A stretch of DNA of 9,237 nucleotides, from NCBI GenBank assembly GCA_013813755.1, contig JACCRD010000013.1:1-9237 (forward strand), read 5' to 3'. Below, in pieces: positions 1-5,726 of the stretch. The stretch's first letter is position 1; each line of letters opens with the position of its first letter. The notes below the pieces were generated by a model. That model saw nothing but the letters and a program-made list of their open reading frames with translations. It did no database searches and was not told the origin of the DNA. Source of the DNA: Acidobacteriota bacterium (GTDB lineage: Bacteria > Acidobacteriota > Blastocatellia > Pyrinomonadales > Pyrinomonadaceae). A program made the position numbers and the translations under genes.

Positions 1-91
1 AAAATACTGACTAATCTGACTTTACAAACGTCTAAAATATGGCTGATAAATTTTTTGTTAATTTGATAAAACAGTTTTGAGGTAAGCAATT

Positions 92-1351
92 ATGGATAGA
101 AGATATTTTTTGAAATCGAGCGGAATCACACTCGCAAGTTTTGGGTTAATGAGCGTTGCGCCGAGTTTTTTGCATCAGTTTGCAAATGCTGCAACGGTGA
201 CCGACGCTTTCGGTAAAAAGAAAATTTTGATTACGATTTTTCAGCGCGGGGCGGTTGACGGGCTGAATATGATCGTGCCGCACGGCGAAAGCGAATATTA
301 CAATTTGCGCCGCACGATTGCCGTGGCGAAACCAAATCAGGCAGACGGCGCTCTAAATTTGGACGGCTTTTTCGGTCTTCATCCGTCGCTCAAAGCGCTC
401 GAAAAATTCTGGCAAAGCAAGCAAATGGCGATTGTTCATTCGACAGGTTCGCCCGACAATACGCGCTCGCATTTTGACGCGCAGGATTATATGGAATCCG
501 GAACGCCCGGCGTCAAAGCGACGCGCGACGGTTGGCTCAATCGCGTTTTGCAGACGAAGAAAAGCGAACACGATTCGCCATTTCGCGCCGTCGCGCTGAA
601 CGGACAAATTCCGCGAACTCTGGTTGGACGCGCTCCGACAATTGCGATGACCAATCTTTCCGATTTTGCGATTAACGCCGGAGTTTATACAAATGCGGTG
701 CAAGGTGGTTTTGAAGGAGTTTGGCAGCAAAACGCGCAGAGCGGTTTGGGCGAAACAGGCAAGGAAACCTTTGCAGCAGTGAACTTTTTGAAAAAAGCAA
801 ACCCGGCACAATATAAAGCTGAAAATGGCGCGCAATATCCGAACAGTCAGCTTGGACGTTCACTTTTGCAGATCGCACAATTAATTAAAGCCGGTGTCGG
901 CTTGGAAGTAGCATTTGCTGAAGTCGGCGGTTGGGACACGCATTCAAATCAAGGCGGTTCGCGCGGACAACTCGCCAACCTTTTGCGTGACTTCGGGCAA
1001 TCAATCGCCGCGCTTGCCACCGATTTGGGCAAACAAATGGATGATGTCGTGATTCTCACAATGTCCGAATTCGGCAGAACCGCCCGCGAAAACGGGACTC
1101 GAGGAACCGACCACGGACACGCTAACGCAATGCTCGTTCTCGGAAATTCGGTTAAAGGCGGAAAAGTTTATGGCGACTGGAAAGGTCTCGGCGAAAGCGA
1201 ACTTAATGAAGGACGCGACTTAGCGGTCACTACCGATTTTCGAGACGTATTCGGCGAAATTTCCTATAAACATCTCGGCAATAAAAACCTTGACAAAATT
1301 TTTCCGAAATATTCTCCGAGTCCCAGCAAGTTTCGTGGAATTATAAGCTAG
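92..1351 (+). CDS. DUF1501 family protein, Tat-exported
   Basis: A 419-residue protein of the DUF1501 family, which is related to the alkaline phosphatase/sulfatase superfamily; the substrate is unknown. The N-terminus is a twin-arginine signal: RRYFLKSS at residues 3-10, a hydrophobic stretch to about residue 30 and a likely cleavage site after ANA (31-33), so export in folded form is expected. Family signatures visible are GAVDGLNM (53-60), SHFDAQDYM (126-134), GGWDTHSNQ (279-287), SEFGRTAREN (325-334) and TDHGHANAM (339-347). The Asp and His residues in the last blocks are likely metal ligands, by analogy with the superfamily. Length is normal for the family. The start is supported by GAGG at 79-82, nine bases upstream. 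In other genomes such genes commonly follow a DUF1800 gene; the 91 bases to the left are too few to check this. An intrinsic terminator follows, so it is the last gene of its unit. Confidence 0.93.
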   Translation: MDRRYFLKSSGITLASFGLMSVAPSFLHQFANAATVTDAFGKKKILITIFQRGAVDGLNMIVPHGESEYYNLRRTIAVAKPNQADGALNLDGFFGLHPSLKALEKFWQSKQMAIVHSTGSPDNTRSHFDAQDYMESGTPGVKATRDGWLNRVLQTKKSEHDSPFRAVALNGQIPRTLVGRAPTIAMTNLSDFAINAGVYTNAVQGGFEGVWQQNAQSGLGETGKETFAAVNFLKKANPAQYKAENGAQYPNSQLGRSLLQIAQLIKAGVGLEVAFAEVGGWDTHSNQGGSRGQLANLLRDFGQSIAALATDLGKQMDDVVILTMSEFGRTARENGTRGTDHGHANAMLVLGNSVKGGKVYGDWKGLGESELNEGRDLAVTTDFRDVFGEISYKHLGNKNLDKIFPKYSPSPSKFRGIIS

Positions 1352-1377
1352 CTATTCGAGTCAAATATCAAAAAAGC

Positions 1378-1410
1378 AAAGCTGTCTTAGCAAACTAAGT
1401 CGGCTTTTTT
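1378..1410 (+). terminator. Intrinsic terminator after the DUF1501 gene
   Basis: Arms 1378-1390 and 1395-1407 pair over about 13 positions around the four-base loop CAAA, with one T-T mismatch and one G-T pair. The right arm runs into six T (1405-1410). It lies 26 bases after the stop codon at 1349-1351, the expected place for the end of this transcript. Confidence 0.85.
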
Positions 1411-1742
1411 AATTACAACTTAATAAATTATCTCAGCTAAATTTATCAAGCGTTCTCCAATTTTGCCGGAAAACGTATTGCTGATTTTCGTCGCCAACGA
1501 AATAGAGTAACGAAACGATAGACGCATACTGCTGAGTTTCAAGCAAAGCCGCTTAAATAATAATTGAGTGAAAGAATTTGCGCTCAATTATTACCTTATA
1601 TTTAAGCGGTACAATCATTACGAAAAACGCATATTTATAGTTACGCGTTGAAAAATAAATCGATCGTTTGAAGTGCGCTCGATATGATGCCCTGCGCGGC
1701 AGCCAAAATTTCAGATATTTATTTTAGCGTTTGGCGTTTTCT
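1411..1742. other. Long non-coding spacer before pspA
   Basis: This is the gene-free part of a 493-base spacer. I see no convincing coding sequence, tRNA or repeat family. It contains one long hairpin (1549-1609, listed separately) and a weaker six-base stem, TTTCGT paired with ACGAAA, near 1485-1502. AT content is higher than in the flanking genes. It could hold a small RNA, upstream regulatory DNA for pspA or the remains of a lost gene; nothing in the sequence decides between these. Confidence 0.5.
1549..1609. repeat. Long bulged hairpin (inverted repeat)
   Basis: The left arm 1549-1568 is continuous. Its inner half (1559-1568) pairs perfectly with 1583-1592, and its outer half (1549-1558) pairs perfectly with 1600-1609, leaving a seven-base bulge at 1593-1599 on the right side. 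Two more pairs (T-G and G-C at 1569-1570/1581-1582) close a loop of ten bases. In total about 22 pairs. No T-run follows on either strand, so it is not a classical terminator. It could be a structured RNA, a processing site or a small palindromic repeat element. Confidence 0.7.
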
Positions 1743-1751
1743 TGCTATACT
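1743..1751 (+). promoter_or_regulatory. Candidate pspA promoter P1, extended -10
   Basis: TGC followed by TATACT (1746-1751) matches the extended -10 form TGnTATAAT with one mismatch in the hexamer. The base 17 positions upstream offers only a weak -35 (TTTAGC, 1723-1728), which extended -10 promoters can tolerate. It would give a leader of roughly 85 bases before the pspA start. A GG/GC pair resembling a sigma-54 site overlaps it, but with the wrong spacing. Confidence 0.45.
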
Positions 1752-1778
1752 GAAATCCTATTTTGCAACTTTGGTTTA

Positions 1779-1806
1779 TTGACACTCGTAAAGGTTGTAA
1801 TAAAAG
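1779..1806 (+). promoter_or_regulatory. Candidate pspA promoter P2
   Basis: A perfect -35 hexamer TTGACA at 1779-1784 is followed, after 16 bases, by TAAAAG (1801-1806), which matches four of six -10 positions. Transcription would begin near 1813, giving a leader of about 30 bases that contains the ribosome site AGGAGAG at 1828-1834. Confidence 0.45.
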
Positions 1807-1844
1807 TTCTTTTAGACGCACATTTGTAGGAGAGAGATAAGAAA

Positions 1845-2594
1845 ATGGGATTGTGGATGAGAATTAAACGCATATTTTTTGCCGGCACAGGAGCGGCGCT
1901 TGATAAAGTCGAAAATCCGGAAATGGTTCTGCAGCAAACTATCCGGGATATGCGTGACCGCGTGCCGGAACTCAATAGTTCAGTGGCGCAGGTAATGGCA
2001 ACCGAACGACTTTTGGGGAAAAACAAAGAACGTCTCTCTGAACAAGTTGTTGATTTAGATTCAAAAATCAAAGCCTCCGTCAAAATGGGACGCGATGATA
2101 TTGCGACAGCTTACATTGGTCAGCTTCAGCAGGCGCAAGTTGATTTGGAAAGAACTTCGCTCCAGCTTGAACACGCGACCAACGCTTCGCAGCAAGCTTT
2201 AAAGGCGCGTGACAATTACGTTCTGAATATGCAGAAGCGCACCGCCGAAGCGTTGCAGCTGATCAGCGCGTCAAAACAAGCCAAACTGCAGGAGCAGCTC
2301 GCGCAGACGATGGAAACTTTTAACATCGGCGATGACGCTTCGACCTTTAACGAGATGCGCGAAAAAATCGACCGCCGTGTCGCCGCTGCCGAAGCCAAAC
2401 TTCAACTCGGTTCAAGTTCGGTTGATTCGCAAATGCAGGACATCGAGCGGGAAGCGATGGATCTTCAGTTGCAGGACAAGCTGCTCGCTTATAAACAGCA
2501 GATGGGATTGCTCGGAAACGGTTCGGAGAAGAGCAGCAAACAAATCTCTTCCGCTTCGGAAGATAACGACGATTCGTTTGACCGGGGAAACTAA
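1845..2594 (+). CDS. pspA: PspA/IM30 (Vipp1) family envelope-stress protein
   Basis: A 249-residue PspA/IM30 protein, a bacterial member of the ESCRT-III superfamily that assembles on the inner face of the cytoplasmic membrane and preserves its integrity under stress. The N-terminus (residues 1-14) is the amphipathic helix that inserts into lipid. It is followed by the family hallmark ALDKVENPEMVLQQTIRDM (18-36). The rest is almost wholly helical with heptad-like patterns to about residue 220, including the hairpin helices near 25-140, and ends in a Ser/Asp-rich tail (226-249). Length is in the usual 220-260 range. A strong AGGAGAG at 1828-1834, ten bases from ATG, fixes the start. It is the first gene of a two-gene unit; a membrane protein begins 60 bases after its stop. 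No PspB, PspC or PspF homologue is visible nearby, so control must differ from the enterobacterial psp operon. Confidence 0.95.
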   Translation: MGLWMRIKRIFFAGTGAALDKVENPEMVLQQTIRDMRDRVPELNSSVAQVMATERLLGKNKERLSEQVVDLDSKIKASVKMGRDDIATAYIGQLQQAQVDLERTSLQLEHATNASQQALKARDNYVLNMQKRTAEALQLISASKQAKLQEQLAQTMETFNIGDDASTFNEMREKIDRRVAAAEAKLQLGSSSVDSQMQDIEREAMDLQLQDKLLAYKQQMGLLGNGSEKSSKQISSASEDNDDSFDRGN

Positions 2595-2654
2595 AATTTA
2601 TTTGAGTAATAATTGGCAAAACTCAAACGGCAAAAAAAGCATCTATTATTTGTT

Positions 2655-3506
2655 ATGGCAGATTTAGCAAAGTTTCAACAAGAGATCACCAGATTTAATT
2701 CCTCCTACGCCAAAGAAGCCGTTAAAGAGCCGGTTAATTTTTGGGGTTTAGCCGGTTTCGCAGTCGCCGCGGCTTATACTCAAAGCATCATCCCTCTACT
2801 TATAGCGCTTATATTTGAGATTGCTTATATGTTTATTTTGCCGAATTTGCCTGCTTATCGGCAATTAGTTGATCGGCGCGAAAAAGAAAGACGGCTTTCC
2901 CTTAATAAATCAAATCGCGAGAAACTGATTAAGTCATATACTCCGCGCGAACGTGAAGCGGTTGATTATCTGAACTGGCAGAAAAAAAACATTCAGGAAA
3001 ATTATAAAAAGTTTACCGGCGCGCGCGAATTGCCTTCAAATTTGCATATGCTTCATCAACGCTGGGAAGATTTTGTCGACCTTCTGGACGTTTATCGCCG
3101 TCGCAAACAACATCTCAAATCAATTAACCGACAGGCTGTTCATAACCAGCTCGCCCAGGCATTTCGCGCTGCCGAAAACGCCGGCGACGAAAAAACAAGG
3201 CGCGTTCAGCTAACAAATGTCGAGATTCTAAAACGTCGTCTCGCTTCTTTTGACGAACTTGAGCGCAGCGTCAAACTCGTTGAAGGGCAGCTGCAGTCGA
3301 TTGAAAACTTTTTCGGCTACCTGAACGATGAAATTGTCACGATGTCAACGCCCGAGAAATTCTCTCTGCTCGATTTTGAACAGCTTTCGGATTCGATTGC
3401 GATGACCAAACAGATGCTTGACGCAACTTCCGACTCGGTCGGCGCGCTCGACTCATACAATCGTGAGATGGGAAATTATGAATTGCTGCCGCATTCAAAT
3501 TCTTGA
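2655..3506 (+). CDS. Unknown membrane-anchored helical protein, PspA operon partner
   Basis: I do not recognise a named family. Read from ATG 2655 it has 283 residues. After a 26-residue polar N-terminus come two hydrophobic stretches (about 28-41 and 44-62) separated by a short turn, forming a probable membrane hairpin. The segment from 63 on is very basic (RREKERR at 74-80) and then long, charged and helical to the end, with probable coiled coil near 100-240, so this part should lie in the cytoplasm. The only shared context is pspA immediately upstream on the same strand. I infer a role in anchoring or sensing for PspA, comparable in position though not in sequence to other PspA membrane partners. 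The start is uncertain: no clear ribosome site precedes ATG 2655, and a TTG at 2613 in frame would add 14 residues, also behind only a weak GAG. A perfect hairpin follows the stop. Confidence 0.8.
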   Translation: MADLAKFQQEITRFNSSYAKEAVKEPVNFWGLAGFAVAAAYTQSIIPLLIALIFEIAYMFILPNLPAYRQLVDRREKERRLSLNKSNREKLIKSYTPREREAVDYLNWQKKNIQENYKKFTGARELPSNLHMLHQRWEDFVDLLDVYRRRKQHLKSINRQAVHNQLAQAFRAAENAGDEKTRRVQLTNVEILKRRLASFDELERSVKLVEGQLQSIENFFGYLNDEIVTMSTPEKFSLLDFEQLSDSIAMTKQMLDATSDSVGALDSYNREMGNYELLPHSNS

Positions 3507-3578
3507 AATTGAATCCAAAGTGATGACTTAATAAACACGTCCCGCTTTGATTGTCCGAGCAAATATTTTTTTTACAAG

Positions 3579-3622
3579 AATCGAAAGCGGTTGAGTTAAA
3601 GCTGACTCAACCGCTTTCGATT
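3579..3622. terminator. Perfect 18-bp hairpin after the pspA unit
   Basis: Arms 3579-3596 and 3605-3622 are exact inverse complements around an eight-base loop. It lies 73 bases after the stop codon of the pspA partner gene and is the probable end of that transcript. The T-run after the right arm is only three bases on the plus strand, and there is none on the minus strand, so it is not a textbook intrinsic terminator. It may act with Rho or protect the 3' end of the messenger. Confidence 0.6.
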
Positions 3623-3638
3623 TGAAATTAGCTTAAAC

Positions 3639-3667
3639 TTGCCTCTTTTTCCGCAATCAACTAGAAT
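3639..3667 (+). promoter_or_regulatory. Promoter of the ATP-grasp gene
   Basis: TTGCCT (3639-3644, four of six -35 positions) and TAGAAT (3662-3667, five of six -10 positions) are 17 bases apart, the optimum for a housekeeping promoter. Transcription would start near 3674, leaving a leader of about 70 bases before the chosen ATG at 3743. Confidence 0.55.
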
Positions 3668-3674
3668 CTTCGTT

Positions 3675-3696
3675 TCGGCAAACGCCGATGTTTTTT
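3675..3696 (+). promoter_or_regulatory. Small leader hairpin with U-run
   Basis: TCGGC (3675-3679) pairs with GCCGA (3684-3688) around AAAC, followed by TG and six T (3691-3696). A competing stem, CGTTT (3671-3675) with AAACG (3680-3684), uses overlapping bases. If the promoter at 3639-3667 is real, this sits at the very 5' end of the ATP-grasp messenger. It may be a 5' stabilising stem, a weak attenuator, or a second terminator for the pspA unit. Confidence 0.4.
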
Positions 3697-3742
3697 GCAT
3701 TTATTTTTAATCAATATTTTACAGAAGGAATTTATATATATT

Positions 3743-4813
3743 ATGAAAAGAGTAGGCATTTTAACGGGACGCGAAGCGACGTTTCCCGAATCGATTATCA
3801 GAAGCATTAACGAAAAAGGAAATGGTGAAGTGGTTGCTGAAATGGTCAAATTCGGCGGCATCCGGATTGATGAAGAAAGGAAATATGACGTAATTATTGA
3901 CCGTATTTCGCACGAAATTCCATACTACCGCGCGACTTTAAAGCGAATGGCGCTTGAAGGAACATACGTTATCAACAATCCATTCTGGTGGTCAGCGGAC
4001 GACAAGTTTTTTAATTTCAGTCTGGCGGCGAAAATCGGCATTGCGATTCCGAAAACGGTTTTGCTTCCGCAACAGAATTATATTCCGGATATTACTAGCG
4101 AATCGCTGAGAAATCTTGAGTTTCCGCTTGATTGGGAAGGCATCGTTGATTATGTCGGATTCCCGGCGTTTCTCAAACCGTTTGACGGCGGCGGATGGAA
4201 GAATGTCTCGAAAATTCATTCGCTCGAAGAACTTTGGAGCGTGTATAACCAGACCGGAAAACTTTGTATGACTTTGCAGGAAGGCATCGAGTTTGACCAA
4301 TTCGTGCGCTGTTATTGCGTCGGACAGGAAAAAGTTTTGATTATGCCGTATGACCCGACGAAACCTTATCTGTCGGGAATGCAGTACGTCAATGTGGAAG
4401 ATTATCTGTCGCCGGAACTGCACGCGCGGGTCGAACGCGACGTAATTACAATTTGTAAAGCGCTCGGTTACGATTTGAATACGGTCGAATTCGCCATCAA
4501 GGACGGCATTCCATACGCGATTGATTTTATGAATCCCGCGCCGGACGCGGAACTGGCTTCGGTCGGTGAACAAAATCACAAATGGATTGTTGAAGCGATG
4601 ACCGAATTTATTTTTAAGAAATTGGAAAAAGGTTTTGAAACCCCTGAATACCGTTGGAGCGCAATGCTTAATCCGGCGGCTAAAGCTCCAAAAACACCGG
4701 TAAAAGCTGCTAAGTCTTCGACAAAAACAACTGAAGCGAAAAAGGCTGAAACCTCGAAAGTTAAAAAGGCAACTGATAAAAAACCGGCAACGAAAAAAGC
4801 CGGAGCGGAATAA
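3743..4813 (+). CDS. ATP-grasp family ligase with lysine-rich C-terminal tail
   Basis: A 356-residue protein with an ATP-grasp fold of the RimK/glutathione-synthetase type; such enzymes join a carboxylate to an amine or thiol using ATP. The substrate cannot be read from the sequence. Visible nucleotide and metal positions: SADDKFF (84-90, Lys88), GFPAFLKPFDGGGW (139-152, Lys145 and the glycine-rich loop), LQEGIEFDQFVR (178-189, Glu180) and VEFAIKDGIPYAIDFMNP (248-265, with Glu249, Asp261 and Asn264 as likely magnesium ligands). The catalytic part ends near residue 305. Residues 312-356 are low-complexity Ala/Lys/Thr/Pro with 14 lysines in 45 positions, like histone H1 or bacterial AlgP-like tails. 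Start chosen at 3743 because GAAGGAA (3724-3730) precedes it; an in-frame ATG at 3695 lies too close to the inferred transcript start. Single-gene unit, convergent with the next gene. Confidence 0.88.
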   Translation: MKRVGILTGREATFPESIIRSINEKGNGEVVAEMVKFGGIRIDEERKYDVIIDRISHEIPYYRATLKRMALEGTYVINNPFWWSADDKFFNFSLAAKIGIAIPKTVLLPQQNYIPDITSESLRNLEFPLDWEGIVDYVGFPAFLKPFDGGGWKNVSKIHSLEELWSVYNQTGKLCMTLQEGIEFDQFVRCYCVGQEKVLIMPYDPTKPYLSGMQYVNVEDYLSPELHARVERDVITICKALGYDLNTVEFAIKDGIPYAIDFMNPAPDAELASVGEQNHKWIVEAMTEFIFKKLEKGFETPEYRWSAMLNPAAKAPKTPVKAAKSSTKTTEAKKAETSKVKKATDKKPATKKAGAE

Positions 4814-4838
4814 ATCTAAAATGTATACATTTTAGATT
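4813..4838. repeat. 26-bp perfect palindrome
   Basis: Every base from 4813 to 4825 is complementary to its partner in 4826-4838, centred on GTATAC, with no spacer. The first base is the last base of the ATP-grasp stop codon (4811-4813). In RNA it would fold into a hairpin with a tiny loop; neither strand has a T-run after it. It may be part of the two-way transcription stop between convergent genes, or a protein binding site. Confidence 0.7.
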
Positions 4839-4860
4839 AAAAAGCGTTTTCTTGTTTTGA

Positions 4861-4910
4861 GAAAGCCGGTAAATAATAGGCAATACGTTTGTTATTTACC
4901 GGCTTTCTTG
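4861..4910. terminator. Bidirectional terminator between convergent genes
   Basis: Arms 4861-4876 and 4892-4907 are perfect 16-base complements (17 with A4860-T4908, plus G-T pairs beyond) around a 15-base loop. The stem has a GC core, GCCGG. It lies between the stop codons of the ATP-grasp gene (4813) and the Uma2 gene (4943), so it can serve both. The downstream U content is modest on the plus strand and low on the minus strand. Confidence 0.75.
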
Positions 4911-4942
4911 CGGAAAATTTAAGAAGTTTTGCGGGATTTTCA

Positions 4943-5515
4943 TTAACTTTGATTTGAAAATTTTACACGGCGATAAATTTCTTCAAGTTTCATCGTCAAA
5001 CTTACCGATTGAAATTCAACTTCCGTGTCGTTGTGATTAAAGAAGTAAGTTATCCAGGAGCCGTTCGGCTGGCGGCGATGAACTTCAACCGCATTTTTTT
5101 TCTGCTCAACGACAACATATTCCTGAAGACTCGGCATTTGTTGGTAAAAAAGAAGTTTCTCGCGCCGGTCAATATGTTCGGTTGAAGGTGAAAGCACTTC
5201 AACAATTAAAATCGGCTCATTGCGAAAATGCGAGTCTTCGACCGTTTCCTCGCACGAAACAAGAACATCCGGGTAATAATAAATATTCGGAGTAACGCGA
5301 ACCTTGATGTCACCCATAAAAGGCTCGCAACGCGAATTTCGCAGATGATTTGAAAGTTCGGCATAAATGCTTCCCGCAACGCGATTGTGGTTATCACTCG
5401 TTCCAGCCATCGCATAAACTTCACCGTAAACGTATTCGTGTTTAACCGGACTAATGCGTTCACCCTCAATATAATTCTTAACGCTGGTTTTTGCTTTTAA
5501 TTTTGCCAATCCCAT
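4943..5515 (-). CDS. Uma2 family (PD-(D/E)XK nuclease-like) protein
   Basis: A 190-residue Uma2-family protein (DUF820-type). The fold is that of PD-(D/E)XK restriction-like nucleases, but no Uma2 biological role is settled; these genes are greatly multiplied in cyanobacteria and some other phyla. Family marks are KHEYVYGEVYAMAG (25-38), YYYPDVLVSC (79-88, with Asp83 as likely metal ligand), LIVEVLSPSTEHIDRREK (103-120, with Glu106 and Lys120) and FYQQMPSLQEYVVVEQ (123-138). All expected acidic positions are present, so it looks intact. Length is typical. ATG 5515 is the only reasonable start and has no ribosome site. A strong promoter sits so close that the transcript would begin about five bases before ATG, suggesting near-leaderless translation. 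It lies downstream of ttcA on the same strand, but a terminator and its own promoter separate the two, so it is probably expressed alone. Confidence 0.93.
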   Translation of the reverse strand: MGLAKLKAKTSVKNYIEGERISPVKHEYVYGEVYAMAGTSDNHNRVAGSIYAELSNHLRNSRCEPFMGDIKVRVTPNIYYYPDVLVSCEETVEDSHFRNEPILIVEVLSPSTEHIDRREKLLFYQQMPSLQEYVVVEQKKNAVEVHRRQPNGSWITYFFNHNDTEVEFQSVSLTMKLEEIYRRVKFSNQS

Positions 5516-5526
5516 AGTGCATAAAT

Positions 5527-5555
5527 TGTATAACTTAAATACTGAAGTTTCTCAA
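5527..5555 (-). promoter_or_regulatory. Strong promoter of the Uma2 gene
   Basis: On the minus strand TTGAGA (5550-5555) and TATACA (5527-5532) are 17 bases apart; the hexamers match five and four of six consensus positions. The predicted transcript start is near 5520, only about five bases before the ATG at 5513-5515, which leaves no room for a ribosome binding site. Confidence 0.65.
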
Positions 5556-5571
5556 ATAATTTTCTGTTGAG

Positions 5572-5600
5572 AAAGTTTTCCACAGGTGGAAAACTTTTTT
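5572..5600 (+). terminator. Terminator-like hairpin with T-run, antisense to the Uma2 unit
   Basis: Arms 5572-5583 and 5586-5597 are perfect 12-base complements separated by AG, with the T-run extending to 5600. As an intrinsic terminator it works on the plus strand, where no gene ends; it would stop antisense transcription coming through the Uma2 gene. On the minus strand it stands just upstream of the Uma2 promoter as a second barrier after ttcA, without a T-run. The right arm plus T-run, GGAAAACTTTTTT (5588-5600), is repeated exactly at 5603-5615, so the left arm could pair with either copy. Confidence 0.6.
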
Positions 5601-5628
5601 GCGGAAAACTTTTTTCAGTTTAATCTAT

Positions 5629-5667
5629 AAAAACAAAGTCGTTTATGCGAAAGACGCAAACGACTTT
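5629..5667 (-). terminator. Intrinsic terminator of ttcA
   Basis: Nine pairs between 5635-5643 and 5659-5667, a two-base bulge (5644-5645), then four GC-rich pairs (5646-5649 with 5655-5658) around a five-base loop. Read on the minus strand, the stem is followed by a G and then a run of five T. It lies 60 bases after the ttcA stop codon. Confidence 0.8.
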
Positions 5668-5726
5668 ATTTAGATTGAAGATAAAATGGTAAAACTACGG
5701 ACGGCGGTAAAGGCAGTCAGTAAAAA

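Noticed and set aside
1731..1746. Sigma-54 promoter for pspA
   Set aside because: The GG and GC elements are nine bases apart instead of ten, a change that normally abolishes activity; kept only as a low-interest observation.
1684..1782. A 32-codon plus-strand frame starting MMPCAAAKISDIY
   Set aside because: It has no ribosome site, overlaps both candidate pspA promoters and resembles nothing I know; it is best taken as chance.
2613..2654. Upstream TTG start for the PspA partner gene
   Set aside because: It would add 14 very basic residues behind only a weak GAG; the ATG at 2655 is preferred, though neither start has a good ribosome site.
3695..3742. Upstream ATG for the ATP-grasp gene
   Set aside because: It lies close to the inferred transcript start with no ribosome site, and would add residues before the usual MKRVGIL-type first strand; ATG 3743 follows GAAGGAA.
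3992..4579. Long minus-strand open frame inside the ATP-grasp gene
   Set aside because: Its translation is arginine/phenylalanine-rich with no family likeness and it lies opposite a well-supported gene; it is a shadow frame.
4943..5515. Uma2 protein as part of a defence island or mobile element
   Set aside because: No transposase, integrase, terminal repeats, toxin-antitoxin or restriction genes flank it; the neighbours are housekeeping genes.
5577..5584. TTTTCCACA-like DnaA box suggesting a replication origin
   Set aside because: The motif lies wholly inside a perfect terminator-like hairpin, stands alone without a cluster of boxes, and no dnaA or dnaN gene is near.
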